Positions 1-9,466 of a DNA stretch of 64,000 nucleotides are shown here, one piece after another. Both the position numbers and the translations under genes were made by a program. The notes below the pieces were generated by a model. It was given only the letters and a program-made list of their open reading frames with translations. It was not told the DNA's origin and did not search any database. The DNA comes from Bacteroidales bacterium (lineage in GTDB: Bacteria; Bacteroidota; Bacteroidia; Bacteroidales; F082). The first letter of the stretch is position 1; the number at the start of each line of letters is the position of its first letter. The DNA is taken from positions 1-64,000 of the forward strand of contig JAUYGX010000127.1 of the NCBI GenBank assembly GCA_030690365.1, given 5' to 3'.

Positions 1-283
1 TGTTTGGTGGGGTAAATCTACGAAATTATTTTATCGGTTTTACATTTGATTTATAGATAATGTGTCGAATCGATCTGCATAAACCAGACAGAAAAAGATT
101 GCTTTTAGAATTTCTGGTGTATGAAAAATTCCAAAAGAACACTTGCCAACTCCTGAAGGTTTTCAGGAGACAGGTTTACTGCCGAATTCAAGGCCAGGGT
201 AGCTCTTGAAGCAATTAAATAAGCATGGTTGAGGTATTAAATACCAAACTTTATTATTAAACAACCGGAAAGTTCCCAGCTTG
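1..283. other. Left-edge non-coding stretch
   Basis: No coding region can be supported here. A small hairpin (TCCTGAA/TTCAGGA, 151-168) lies downstream of the response regulator that ends at 284, but it has no T-run on the minus strand, so I do not call it a terminator with confidence. Confidence 0.4.
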
Positions 284-958
284 CTACAACTCGTTATTAA
301 AATCGATGAGGTGGTGTTTCATGGCGAATTTCATCAGACCAACGATGGTTTTGGTTTTGGTTTTTGTAAATATATTCCGGCGATGTGCTTCAACGGTCCG
401 TTCACTGATAAATAGTTTGTTTGCTATCGCCTCGTTATTAAATTCTCTGGCAACCAAACTCAGTATCTCGCGCTCTCTCACCGAAAGGTTGACTACTTTC
501 TCCGTGGAATTTTGAGTTACGTCGCTTTTGTGTTTCATACTGTCTACCAGCACGGCCTGCACATTGCGGCTCAAATATTTTTCGTTTCGTGCAACAGTTC
601 GTATCGCCTCGAGTACCTCATCCATGCTGGTGCGTTTAAAGATGTAGCCCGAAGCACCTGCTTCTATCATGCCGGTTATATTTTGAATGTCTTCGTGCAT
701 GGTGAGTGCCAGCACTTTTGTTTCGGGTGAAATTTCTTTGAGTTTCCTTGTTACTTCAACCCCTGAATTTTCGGGCATACTGATGTCCACCAAAGCCACC
801 TGAATAATATGCTCAGCTACCACTTTAATGGCCTGCACCAAATTGTTTGCCCCCAAAATGAGATCAATATCACTTTCATCCTGTAACAATCCTTTGATGC
901 CATCAATAATGAGCTGGTGGTCATCAATAATGAGAAGATTAATTTTTGGTTCTTGCAT
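284..958 (-). CDS. NarL/LuxR-family response regulator
   Basis: DNA-binding response regulator with an N-terminal receiver domain (about residues 8-125) and a C-terminal LuxR helix-turn-helix (about 160-215). The receiver shows the acidic pair IDDH and the phospho-acceptor Asp in VDISMP. The HTH carries the family signature LSVREREIL and ISERTVEAHRRNI. The product should bind DNA when phosphorylated by the kinase encoded just upstream. The start at 958 (MQEPK) is preferred; an in-frame ATG at 967 is also possible. Either start overlaps the end of the kinase gene (stop at 939), so the two are translationally coupled. A KTKTKT run follows the recognition helix and reflects a short DNA repeat near 345-365. 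Its regulon is not visible here. Confidence 0.9.
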   Translation of the reverse strand: MQEPKINLLIIDDHQLIIDGIKGLLQDESDIDLILGANNLVQAIKVVAEHIIQVALVDISMPENSGVEVTRKLKEISPETKVLALTMHEDIQNITGMIEAGASGYIFKRTSMDEVLEAIRTVARNEKYLSRNVQAVLVDSMKHKSDVTQNSTEKVVNLSVREREILSLVAREFNNEAIANKLFISERTVEAHRRNIFTKTKTKTIVGLMKFAMKHHLIDFNNEL

Positions 959-2945
959 AGTCCACATAATTTAAAGGTACGGTAATGGTAATAATGGTAC
1001 CACGGTTTTTCTTGCTGTCGATGAATATGGTGCCATGAAGGTTTTCGACCCGGGATTGAATATTCTGGATTCCACTCGATATCGAATGTGGACGCTCCTT
1101 TTTCAGGTCAAAGCCAAGTCCGTTATCCTCAATCATCAGGGTGATTTCCTCTTCATTTTGCACGATTTGGATGGAGATGGAGGTGGCATTTGCATGTTTG
1201 ATGACATTATTTGTAAGCTCCTGAACGGCTCTGTAAAGGGTGTTTTCGATCAGGTTGTTGAGTTGCCGGTGTAGCCCGAATATTTCGCAACTGATTAGGA
1301 TTTTATTGCTTTCGTTAATTCTGCGTACGATATCCTGAACCGCTTCTTCCAATCCTTTTGTAACCAGAATGGTAGGCGAAAGGTTGTGCGAAATTTGCCG
1401 GAGTTCGTTAAATGCCGTATCAATGCTATAAATAGCCGACTCGATGAGCCTCAATTGGCGACCATTTGTTACTTCTGATTTCTGGTTTAGTGCACTTACG
1501 TTTAGCCGGGCCACCGAAAGCATTTGGCCTAACCCGTCATGTAAATCCTGGCCTATTCGTTTTCTTTCCTGAATTTCTGCTTCAAGTGCCGCATTCGATT
1601 TTTTTTCAGTTAACTCAATGATGGTTTTTTGAAAGCGTACCTTCTGCCTGTGCCGGTGGTTTAGATATATCAGATAGAGACCAATTAATAACAGTATAAA
1701 TATCAACGACATAAAAAACAGTAAGTTGTTCTTTTTGCTAAGAGACAACTCTTTTTTCTCAATCTCCAGTTCCTGCATTTTATTGAGCTGGTTGAGGTAG
1801 GTTAATTCAACATCGTAGACCTGGTGAATCACGGTTTGGTTTATCACTTCCTCCTGGGCTTTTATGTATTCACGGTAGTGTTTCAGGCTATTTTGGTAGT
1901 CACCGGCTTTCCCGAAGATATCCGAAAGTACCTGGTGGGCATCGCTTTTTAATACCAGACTGTTTTGCGCCTCTGCCATTTCGAATACATCATCAGCAAT
2001 TTTTAAGGCTTCGCTGGTTCTGTCCAGTCTCAGTAAAACCCTTGCAATTCCGATCCTGGATATAGCAAGCTGATACGACCAGTTTTTCTTTTGTGCTAAA
2101 CCGATGCTCACCGAGTAGGCTTCAGAGGCTTTCTCCGTTTGATTAAGCGTCAGGTAAACATTGCCCATTAATTGATATGAAATACACAACCCGTACATAT
2201 TGTTAATTTGTTCAGAAAGCCTGATGGCCCGGCCAAGATATTCGAGCGCGCTGTCGGGTTTGTTTTCGGAACTGTAACACAACGCAATGTTATTTAAAAC
2301 CGAAACAATGAGTATCGTGTCCTTTGGCTGAATGGTGGAGTCCAGTGCCTTGTCGAAATAAGTCAGTGCTTTTTCATAATTTTTTAAGTAAAGGTATACC
2401 AATCCGATATTGTTATAGGTACCAACCTTTTTATCCTGATTTTTAGCTAAATCATAATTGTTCAATGCTTCCGTAAAATGAATATAGGCCGTCTTATAGT
2501 TGCCTATTTCGTTTGATATCACACCCAGATTATTATTTATATTGGCTATTTCCAGATAGAGTTCAATGTCTTCAGCAATCAAAAGTGCCTTATTGTAGTA
2601 TTTTATGGCTTCGGAATAATTAGTTTCAAAAACATAAGATGAACCAGCGTGCTTGAATAGGATTATCCTGATAATCAGATCGTTTGTATCCAGAGAATCT
2701 AGGATTTGAAAGACTTTTGCCCTGGCTTTTAAAGGGTTTTCGTATATGAGTTTATGAATATCGCTAAAAAGCTGTTCGTTGAGCACTATGGTGTCCTGAG
2801 CATGTATCGGATTGCCGGATTGGTGCGAAGTGGCCGGATGACTGCACGAACTGATGACTAACAATAGGAATAACCACCGCGAACACTTCATGGCCTTTTT
2901 GCAATGTACATTACATATGTTGATAATTTTACGTGCCATTTTCAC
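939..2945 (-). CDS. TPR-repeat sensor histidine kinase (HisKA_3)
   Basis: Hybrid TPR/histidine kinase, about 668 residues. An N-terminal lipoprotein-like signal (MKCSRWLFLL then ISSC, residues 19-34) leads into about seven TPR repeats (95-360), a coiled region, one membrane helix (about 407-430), a HisKA_3 dimerisation domain with the phospho-acceptor histidine in QDLHDG (about His469), and a HATPase domain with N box ELTNNVIKHA and G box EDNGLGFD. The sensing part is predicted to lie outside the inner membrane and the kinase in the cytoplasm. The true start may be 2945 or 2891; the latter puts the signal sequence at the N terminus. It overlaps the response regulator gene that follows, forming a two-gene signalling operon. 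The ligand is unknown. Confidence 0.9.
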   Translation of the reverse strand: MKMARKIINICNVHCKKAMKCSRWLFLLLVISSCSHPATSHQSGNPIHAQDTIVLNEQLFSDIHKLIYENPLKARAKVFQILDSLDTNDLIIRIILFKHAGSSYVFETNYSEAIKYYNKALLIAEDIELYLEIANINNNLGVISNEIGNYKTAYIHFTEALNNYDLAKNQDKKVGTYNNIGLVYLYLKNYEKALTYFDKALDSTIQPKDTILIVSVLNNIALCYSSENKPDSALEYLGRAIRLSEQINNMYGLCISYQLMGNVYLTLNQTEKASEAYSVSIGLAQKKNWSYQLAISRIGIARVLLRLDRTSEALKIADDVFEMAEAQNSLVLKSDAHQVLSDIFGKAGDYQNSLKHYREYIKAQEEVINQTVIHQVYDVELTYLNQLNKMQELEIEKKELSLSKKNNLLFFMSLIFILLLIGLYLIYLNHRHRQKVRFQKTIIELTEKKSNAALEAEIQERKRIGQDLHDGLGQMLSVARLNVSALNQKSEVTNGRQLRLIESAIYSIDTAFNELRQISHNLSPTILVTKGLEEAVQDIVRRINESNKILISCEIFGLHRQLNNLIENTLYRAVQELTNNVIKHANATSISIQIVQNEEEITLMIEDNGLGFDLKKERPHSISSGIQNIQSRVENLHGTIFIDSKKNRGTIITITVPLNYVDYARTKN

Positions 2946-2964
2946 ATGCTTTCAATAAGCATTG

Positions 2965-2972
2965 CAAATCTA
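2965..2972 (-). promoter_or_regulatory. Bacteroidota -7 promoter element for the kinase/regulator pair
   Basis: On the minus strand this reads TAGATTTG, matching the Bacteroidota consensus TAnnTTTG. It lies 20 bases upstream of the first possible start of the TPR kinase. No convincing -33 TTTG was found. Confidence 0.45.
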
Positions 2973-3154
2973 AAGCTTTATCGGTGAAAACGGGATTCTT
3001 ATGTCTAATAATGAACAAAATAGGCGTTGACACCAAAGTGGCAATACGTGCTGGCACCTAAAGCGATTTCAACAAAAATAGCATTCAGCACCAATTGTCT
3101 TGTGAATTTATTTGGGCTTACTTTGCCATCATTGAATCATTTAAATTTTACATC

Positions 3155-4840
3155 ATGAAAAAATTGATTACACCTTTATTCGCTTTGGTTTTTCTATCAC
3201 ACTTAGCGCTTTTAAGTGGCTCCGCATTCGGGCAACAAACCATTTATAGTGAAGGATTCGACTATCCAACGGGCCAGCTGCCTCCGGGATGGGTTCTTGA
3301 TGCTGAACAACCTCCACCATGGTCAGTAAACGACTCTGAAATGGCCGGTGGCGAAGCCCCCGAATTAGCCCTTGGGTTTAGTATGGCTGCGGGCCTGAGC
3401 CGGCTTATTTCCACTCCGGTAATTGTTGATGGTTACAACGAGTTACAAATTAAATACAAGCAATATCTCATCAACTACGCGATGGATTGGGGCGAAGTCA
3501 TCGGGATGGATATTACTTTTGACAGTGGCACAAACTGGCAGGTGCTTTGGGAACAACCACTGGGTACTATTGACATCCCACAGGATGAGTTCAGATATTA
3601 TTTCAGTGTTCCTTCCGGTGCAACCGAAATGCAGTTTGCTTTCCGGTACGAAGGAAACTCGTATGCCATTAACTGGTGGCTGATCGATGATATCAGCATC
3701 GAATCCGTGGTTGATAATGACCTGATATGCAGTTCTTTTAATGGAAATGCAGCACCTGTGGCTGGTGTTGCAGATACCTATTCTGTTGAAGTACTTAATG
3801 GTGGCAAGCTATCGCAGGGTGAGTATACCGTTAAACTGATGAAAGAGGGGGGTATAGAACTGGCATCTATAGCAGGTGCCAATATTGGATTTGCTGAAAA
3901 AACAGAGTATGAACTGTCGTGGAAACCTGATGCCGGAGACATTGGTAGCAGCTACTTATATGCCGTTGTTGAATTTGCCGGGGATGAAAAACCTGAAAAC
4001 AACCAGTCGAAAAACCTGAACATTACTGTTCAACCTGAAAATATTGTACCGGTTTCTATTGGTTCTGGTGAAATACCAGTGAATTTCCTTCCCTACAATT
4101 TCTTCAACATGTACAGCATTACACAAACGATTTACTACCCTGAAGAAATCGGCACGAGTGGCGACTCCATTACAGCCATACTGTACAATAATCAGTTTGA
4201 TGATAGTTTGCAAGACGTTCATGTTCAGATTTTGTTGGGTGAAACCGAACAAACTCAATTTAATGATGAATGGATCGATCCTGCTGTTTTCACCATGGTA
4301 TTCGACGGGATGTTAAGCTTCGACAAAGGCCCCAACCAGACTTTGATAACGCTGGACAATCCCTATAAATATAATGGCGGAAATCTTGTGATTTATTCCA
4401 GCAAAAGCTATGAGGTCGGGTATATTTTTGGGCCGGTTTTTATGAGTTCAATCGATTCAAATATTTACCGTTCGCGAGCTGCTGAAACAGACGGAGACCC
4501 TTTTGACCCTATGAATCCGCCCACTTATGGCTATAATGTAGAATATTACCCGAATATCACCCTTTTCCATACGACAGTCGGAACTTCTATCGCTAATGTG
4601 GAAGAATCCAATTCTGCAATTCTGTTTCCAAATCCGGCAAAGAACATGCTTCATGTTAAAACCGATGAAGCAATTCTTGATGTCAGGATGGTTGATCTTC
4701 TGGGGCAAGTGGTATATCAGGGAGCCGGAGGAAGCCACCGGCATGAAATAAATGTAGGGAACCTCCATCCCGGCTTTTATCTGGTCCAGGTACTCACCCC
4801 TAAAGGATTAATCACCCGAAGGGCACTGGTGACAAGATAA
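3155..4840 (+). CDS. Secreted T9SS cargo protein with adhesin-like domain
   Basis: Protein of about 561 residues with a signal peptide (MKKLITPLFALVFLS, ending near FGQ). An N-terminal jelly-roll-like region ends in NWWLIDDISI, the hallmark of cleaved-adhesin/MAM-like domains in Bacteroidota. A middle region of Ig-like sequence follows, and the C terminus is a T9SS sorting domain (FPNPAKNMLHV, then the DLLGQVV and GFYLVQV strands). It should cross the outer membrane through T9SS and be attached or released there. An in-frame earlier start exists at 3095, but the signal peptide begins at 3155. It stands alone on the plus strand, divergent from the kinase operon. The ligand or substrate cannot be deduced. 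Confidence 0.8.
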   Translation: MKKLITPLFALVFLSHLALLSGSAFGQQTIYSEGFDYPTGQLPPGWVLDAEQPPPWSVNDSEMAGGEAPELALGFSMAAGLSRLISTPVIVDGYNELQIKYKQYLINYAMDWGEVIGMDITFDSGTNWQVLWEQPLGTIDIPQDEFRYYFSVPSGATEMQFAFRYEGNSYAINWWLIDDISIESVVDNDLICSSFNGNAAPVAGVADTYSVEVLNGGKLSQGEYTVKLMKEGGIELASIAGANIGFAEKTEYELSWKPDAGDIGSSYLYAVVEFAGDEKPENNQSKNLNITVQPENIVPVSIGSGEIPVNFLPYNFFNMYSITQTIYYPEEIGTSGDSITAILYNNQFDDSLQDVHVQILLGETEQTQFNDEWIDPAVFTMVFDGMLSFDKGPNQTLITLDNPYKYNGGNLVIYSSKSYEVGYIFGPVFMSSIDSNIYRSRAAETDGDPFDPMNPPTYGYNVEYYPNITLFHTTVGTSIANVEESNSAILFPNPAKNMLHVKTDEAILDVRMVDLLGQVVYQGAGGSHRHEINVGNLHPGFYLVQVLTPKGLITRRALVTR

Positions 4841-4869
4841 ACAGAAGGAACGATAAATTAGAAGAACAA

Positions 4870-5053
4870 GGCTGTCTCAAATAGAAAGAGGCGGCCTTTT
4901 TACATTGTATGGCAGTTGCCTCATTGCCTGAGTAGGTTATATCTTTGGTAAATAGGGAGGTTTGATGAAATTGCGTGATTACTCTGTCTGAGTTTTTTTT
5001 TCTATCTCTGGTCCAATAGCTTAAATAGTTGAAGCTGCATTTAGGGACAGCCC
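4870..5053. repeat. Short element with imperfect terminal inverted repeats
   Basis: GGCTGTCTCAAAT (4870-4882) is matched in inverted orientation by ATTTAGGGACAGCCC (5039-5053), with two mismatches. The roughly 184-base interior has no coding capacity. Ends of the type GGCTGTCCC are typical of Bacteroidota insertion sequences, so this is probably a non-autonomous derivative or IS remnant lying between a T9SS gene and a MATE gene. No target-site duplication was obvious. Confidence 0.45.
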
Positions 5054-5063
5054 TATTAAATTA

Positions 5064-6449
5064 TTAAGGATGTATAACCTTAATATTCATCCATTTTCCG
5101 CCTTTAAAGCGAAATACGAGTACACCGCAAAACAGAAGGAAGAAAAAAACCAATGCAAGCCAGCTGACTTGAATTGACAGATTGAACACATACAATGAAA
5201 CATATAACATAGGTACAAACAGCCAATGTGCGGTAACAGAAACGATCATTGTGAAGTGTGTGTCGCCAGCTCCACGCAAAGCCCCTATTAAGGCAGCCAT
5301 CACCGCTTCGGCCAGCACATACAGCGATGCGATCTGAATCATTCGTACAGCAATGGGTACAGCTTCTTCAAATATTTGGGTTGAAACCTCGGGATGAAAT
5401 ACCCTCACCAAAATTTCTGGAATAAAGATAAATAAGACCAGGATGACAAACGAATAAAAAATCCCTGTTTTAATCCCCGATATGGCCGCATGGTGGGCCA
5501 CTTTTGGTTGTTGTGCTCCCATATAACGCCCAACAAGGCTTGTAACCGCAATTTCAACCCCTAATAAAGGAATATACGAAACCATATCCCAGTTAAACAT
5601 GATGGTTGTTGCTGTAGCCGCCACATCACCTTTAGAGTGGAACAATGAGATCATTGCCGAGAAGGCCAAAAAATTAAGGAACATCTCCAGCCCTGCCGGA
5701 GATCCAAAATAGATAAGTTTTCTCATGATCGGCCAGTTGAAACGAAACGATTTCAATGCCGATGAATGGGCATGGTTGGTTTCTCTAAAATAGGCAATGG
5801 TCAATATCACCATGGCCACAAAAGCTCCGGAGATGGTTGCAAGTGCGGCACCCTTCACCCCCATGGCCGGCAACCCCAGGTTCCCTGGTATAAGAATATA
5901 ATCGAGTACAACATTGACTAACATGGCTATAACTGTTGCCAGCATAACAATCTTTGTCTTTCCAATGCCAACAAAATAACAGCCCAATGTATAGCGCATC
6001 ATCCCAAAAATACCACCCAGTACCAGAATATTGAGATAATCTGTCTGTAACCCGATCTGAGATTCAGGAATGTGCATATATTGGAAATAGCCTATTGTTA
6101 GCGGTTTTAAAATCAGTATAACCGGCCATGCCATAATGGTTATAAGTATGGCCTGGAAAGCCGCATTTCTGGCATTGGCTTTTTCACCAGCACCAAAATA
6201 CTGTGCAACAAGTGCTGTTGAATACCCGGTTAACCCCACAAAGAAGAATATAAGCATCTGATACGCAATCCCACCGCCAAGTGCTGCATTCATTTGTTCT
6301 GACCCAACCCGCGCAAGAAAGAGCCGGTCAGTAAAGGTCATTACCCCATCGCAAGCTGTTGAAATGATCATAGGCAGTGCAAGTACAAGTAATTCTTTTA
6401 TTCCCCCGGGTTTGTAGTAACCCGAGAAATACCTTTTCAATGAGTTCAT
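5064..6449 (-). CDS. MATE-family multidrug/Na+ efflux transporter
   Basis: Inner-membrane protein of 461 residues with about twelve hydrophobic segments in two homologous halves, as in MatE-domain transporters. N-terminal features include LVLALPMIISTACDGVMTFTDRL and the conserved region around YFGAGEKANAR; the second half repeats the pattern with VGRYMGAQQPK. Family members export cationic drugs or metabolites in exchange for Na+ or H+. The substrate cannot be inferred. It has no obvious operon partner: 400 bases of non-coding DNA lie upstream and the inverted-repeat element lies just past its stop codon. Confidence 0.9.
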   Translation of the reverse strand: MNSLKRYFSGYYKPGGIKELLVLALPMIISTACDGVMTFTDRLFLARVGSEQMNAALGGGIAYQMLIFFFVGLTGYSTALVAQYFGAGEKANARNAAFQAILITIMAWPVILILKPLTIGYFQYMHIPESQIGLQTDYLNILVLGGIFGMMRYTLGCYFVGIGKTKIVMLATVIAMLVNVVLDYILIPGNLGLPAMGVKGAALATISGAFVAMVILTIAYFRETNHAHSSALKSFRFNWPIMRKLIYFGSPAGLEMFLNFLAFSAMISLFHSKGDVAATATTIMFNWDMVSYIPLLGVEIAVTSLVGRYMGAQQPKVAHHAAISGIKTGIFYSFVILVLFIFIPEILVRVFHPEVSTQIFEEAVPIAVRMIQIASLYVLAEAVMAALIGALRGAGDTHFTMIVSVTAHWLFVPMLYVSLYVFNLSIQVSWLALVFFFLLFCGVLVFRFKGGKWMNIKVIHP

Positions 6450-6849
6450 CGTAATTTTCTATTTGACTAAAACAAAAAAGGTTTTCAAACAAAGACTCAG
6501 TTTTTATCTTAGTTTGAACATACTCATGATAAAAATCATATTTACTTAGACAAAAAAAAGAAAGGGTAGTTGCTTCGTATTGCATTAAGTGTTGTGACAA
6601 AAGACAAAAATCTTTTAGTTTACCCTATCATAAAAATGGTTTTATTTTTAAAGATTTAAATGGAAGTATCCCTGGAATTGATATATCCCTCAAACGTATT
6701 TTCTGCTTGTAGTGCAAATAGAAATGCTTAAGGTTGGTTACAAAAACAAATGCCGTCGTCCGGTTAAGATTTGAAAATATAGCAAACTTGTCAATTGTAA
6801 GAAATCAGGTTTAAAGTGAATAAAAATAGATTTCCGCGATTTCAGCTAT
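6450..6849. other. 400-base intergenic gap
   Basis: A+T-rich spacer between the MATE gene start and the M28 peptidase end. No credible reading frame, RNA gene or repeat was seen. Confidence 0.5.
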
Positions 6850-8214
6850 CTACTCAACGCCATATTTATCCACCAAATAAATCATGGTGGCGATACAACC
6901 GCAGCCAAGCTGAAGTTCGCGCAGGTTGATTTTGTCGAATGTATCGTTGGCAGAGTGGTGCATGTCGAAGTAGCGTTGCGAATCGGTTCCGTAGGCCATC
7001 AGGGGTACACCCAGTTCCTTTAAAGGCCCGATGTCCACGCCACCCCAACCGGCTTTGATTTCGTCGATGCCATAGGGTTTCAGGTAAGGGAGGAAAGCAG
7101 CTATCCGGCCCACGGTTTCCTCACTTGCATTTATGGTGAACATTCTGGGCGTAAAGGCGCCTGCATCGGCTTCCAGTGCAAGGTAATGTTTTTCGCCGTT
7201 GTTTTTCACCATAAGGGCATAGGCTTTGCCCCCCGACTGGTATAACTCTTCATCCATGTAAACCACAGCCCGGATGGTGCGTTTGTTGTTGATATTCAGT
7301 TCCTTGAAAATCCGAAGTACATCGCTGGTCATTACCACCCCTGCTCCGTCATCGTGTGCACCAGGTGTATTAAACCAACTATCAATATGACCACCTACCA
7401 CGATGATTTCTTCCGGTTTTTCCTTTCCCTTTATCTCTGCAATCAGGTTGTAAGTAATGGTTTCAGGGATATCTTCGGAATCCACATACACCTTTGCCGT
7501 GGTTTTTGGTTCTTTTTGTAATTGCTCACTCAGCAAATCAGCATCAAGTGTACTAATGGCAACAGCAGGTATCTTGTTATTTGAGTAGTGTGTATTTCCG
7601 GTGTGTGGGAAGTGGTCGGTGCTGTTGGTTACCGATCTGACAATCACAGCCACCGCTCCATATTCAGCTGCCTTTTCAGGACCACGTGCCCGTTGATCCA
7701 CCGCATCGCCATAGCCTTCAAAGGTGCGGATAAAAGCAGGGTTCCATTTGCGGTTGTAGAAGACAATCTTTCCTGAAATAACCTCTTTACCCAGTTTTTC
7801 TACTTCATCAAGGCTCTTTACTTCAATCACTTCAGCCATGATGCCCTCCATTGGAGTAGCGGGTGACGGGCCCAGTGCATCGGTGTGAAGCATCACAGGT
7901 TTCCCCGATTGGGGGATTATCCATACGGATGATGAGTCGCATTTCCATGCCGGGGTGTGGAACTCCTGCAGGTAAACACTGTCAGCACCCAATGCGTTAA
8001 AATACTGTTTCATGTATTCAATGGCCTTCAGAGAATTTTCCGATCCCACTAACCGGTCGGGCGCTTCGGTACACAAATATTCCAGGTTGTGATAGGCTTC
8101 CTGCCGGGTAAGGGCGTTGTCGAAAATTAGTTTGATTTGAGTGGTTTCTTCATCCTGTGCCCGGATGGAAGTGGTGATTAAAACCAGGAACAAGGCTATA
8201 GTAAGGTGTTTCAT
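6850..8214 (-). CDS. M28-family zinc aminopeptidase/carboxypeptidase (secreted)
   Basis: Exported metallopeptidase of 454 residues with signal peptide MKHLTIALFLVLITT ending near IRAQ. A protease-associated insert lies around residues 130-245. The catalytic M28 domain shows the zinc-ligand pattern GGHIDSW, AHDDGAG, the general-base pair MDEE, EADAG, and a late histidine in MHHSAND. The architecture resembles plasma glutamate carboxypeptidase-like (CPQ) enzymes, which remove residues from small peptides in the periplasm. All key ligands appear intact. It is a single gene with spacers on both sides. Confidence 0.88.
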   Translation of the reverse strand: MKHLTIALFLVLITTSIRAQDEETTQIKLIFDNALTRQEAYHNLEYLCTEAPDRLVGSENSLKAIEYMKQYFNALGADSVYLQEFHTPAWKCDSSSVWIIPQSGKPVMLHTDALGPSPATPMEGIMAEVIEVKSLDEVEKLGKEVISGKIVFYNRKWNPAFIRTFEGYGDAVDQRARGPEKAAEYGAVAVIVRSVTNSTDHFPHTGNTHYSNNKIPAVAISTLDADLLSEQLQKEPKTTAKVYVDSEDIPETITYNLIAEIKGKEKPEEIIVVGGHIDSWFNTPGAHDDGAGVVMTSDVLRIFKELNINNKRTIRAVVYMDEELYQSGGKAYALMVKNNGEKHYLALEADAGAFTPRMFTINASEETVGRIAAFLPYLKPYGIDEIKAGWGGVDIGPLKELGVPLMAYGTDSQRYFDMHHSANDTFDKINLRELQLGCGCIATMIYLVDKYGVE

Positions 8215-8366
8215 ATCGTTTTAAATGTAAAAAATTTGGCGTGCAAGATAGCAATATCATCCCGACGATTGACTTGCGGGAGATTTTTTTTGGTGTGGAA
8301 AGCAAGTGCGGAGGAACTGTGGGTTAAAGAGGTAAACGGGGAGGCTAATTATTGGCAGCTGGTATT

Positions 8367-8684
8367 TTATTTTGTTCGTTCAATTTTTATTGGATTTTGT
8401 CGTGTGTCAAAAACATCAATTATTTCAACTCGATTTTCCTTATCATTCATCCAATAAATTATTTTGTAATTTTTAAACGTTAAATACCTGAATTCTTCTT
8501 TCCTGTTTTTTAAAAGATCCTCTACTTGTCCGATTTTCGGTTGCTTTTTTAATTTAAGCGTTTCATTAAAAATTCCATCAACAAGTTTTTTAGCAATTTG
8601 GATTCCCGCCTTTTCCCGGTAATATTCATAAATTTTTTCAAGCTCTTTGTGAGAAAAATCAGTCCAAAATATTTTTAATTCCAT
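8367..8684 (-). CDS. RelE/ParE-family type II toxin
   Basis: 105-residue protein of the RelE/ParE fold. It shows the N-terminal strand MELKIFWTDFSHKELEKIYEYY, a central helix, and the C-terminal strands FRYLTFKNYKIIYW and VEIIDVFDTRQNP typical of ParE-like toxins. The gene overlaps the end of the upstream antitoxin gene (8675), the usual antitoxin-first order. ParE members inhibit gyrase and RelE members cleave mRNA; this one looks more ParE-like, but the target is inferred only from family. Frame and length are intact, so the toxin is probably functional. Confidence 0.85.
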   Translation of the reverse strand: MELKIFWTDFSHKELEKIYEYYREKAGIQIAKKLVDGIFNETLKLKKQPKIGQVEDLLKNRKEEFRYLTFKNYKIIYWMNDKENRVEIIDVFDTRQNPIKIERTK

Positions 8685-8917
8685 TTGTCGATTTTGGCTT
8701 TTAATTCATTCGCTTCTATTAATCGTCCATTATTAGAGTCCTCCATCGACTGGTCGATTCGAGAATTAAATTCCTCAATTGTCATTGGCTTGAAGCCTTT
8801 TTTTTCAGACTTTACGATTTCTTTTTTCAGAATTTTTTCAATTCGGGAAATCACTTCTTCACTTTGAACTTTTATAAATTCTTGGATCAGTTCTAATTTT
8901 CTAGTTTGTAAATCCAT
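8675..8917 (-). CDS. Antitoxin partner of the ParE-like toxin
   Basis: 80-residue, charged, mostly helical protein. The stretch MTIEEFNSRIDQSMEDSN near the C-terminal half is typical of Bacteroidota antitoxins paired with RelE/ParE toxins. No classical HTH is visible, so DNA binding for autoregulation would need a non-standard N-terminal domain. The stop codon overlaps the start of the toxin gene by about ten bases. A TAnnTTTG element lies just upstream. The assignment rests mainly on position, size and the matching toxin. Confidence 0.8.
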   Translation of the reverse strand: MDLQTRKLELIQEFIKVQSEEVISRIEKILKKEIVKSEKKGFKPMTIEEFNSRIDQSMEDSNNGRLIEANELKAKIDKWN

Positions 8918-8942
8918 TTTATTTAGCTTTTTGTCAAAGATG

Positions 8943-8950
8943 CAAATTTA
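8943..8950 (-). promoter_or_regulatory. -7 promoter element for the toxin-antitoxin pair
   Basis: Minus strand TAAATTTG fits TAnnTTTG and lies 26 bases before the antitoxin start. A TTTG further upstream is closer than the usual -33 spacing, so the call is tentative. Confidence 0.4.
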
Positions 8951-9100
8951 TTAATTTGTTCCAAATTTAACCTTGATTATAGTGTTTCATACCGACGGAT
9001 TAACCTAAAACATCACCAAAGGTAGGGAATATTTCGTATAACAAATATTTTTAAGTTTGCATTATTAATATAAACTATCGTTTATTTGTAATGTATACTT

Positions 9101-9262
9101 AGAAACTGTCTAAATTTTTTCCCGTAGGGAAAACATATGGGTAGAAGAAGAAATGTAATCCAATTTATTTCGTCCCGGATGGGACGATATAAACAAATGA
9201 AGTGATTCTTCTACCCATATTTGGCTCCTAACGGAGCCTAAAACAAAATTTAGACAGTTTCT
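9101..9262. mobile_element. MITE-like palindromic element
   Basis: An 18-base perfect terminal inverted repeat (AGAAACTGTCTAAATTTT, 9101-9118, against 9245-9262) encloses a second perfect 15-base inverted repeat (ATATGGGTAGAAGAA, 9135-9149, against 9206-9220). There are also three small hairpins: TTTCCC/GGGAAA (9118-9132), CGTCCC/GGGACG (9171-9186) and GGCTCC/GGAGCC (9223-9238). The whole 162-base unit can fold into a branched cruciform. It has no coding capacity, so it would depend on a transposase in trans. The right end abuts an ATPase gene remnant. Confidence 0.65.
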
Positions 9263-9263
9263 T

Positions 9264-9362
9264 AATGAATTGTTTCCCTTTTCATACGAAGAGTTTTTAA
9301 CCTACAGGCAAATTGAAAACACCATAGATTCTTTAAACAGGTACCTTTTGCAGGGTGGTGGA
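9264..9362 (+). pseudogene. Relic of an AAA ATPase (DUF4143-type)
   Basis: In frame, the sequence encodes NELFPFSYEEFLTYRQ and then SLNRYLLQGGG. This strongly resembles the segment of Bacteroidota AAA/DUF4143 ATPases where a PFSxxEFL motif precedes an L-x-x-GG motif. The Walker A region and the whole C terminus are missing. The left end coincides with the right end of the palindromic element, which suggests insertion followed by decay. Only about 33 codons are recognisable. Confidence 0.55.
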
Positions 9363-9466
9363 TGTATCAGACAATATGAAAGGGGGTTTATATTCCAGCG
9401 TCCCTGCCTGCCGCAGGCAAGCTTGTTACCGCTTCGCTCAAACGAAGAAGAGCGAGGGGGTCTTCA

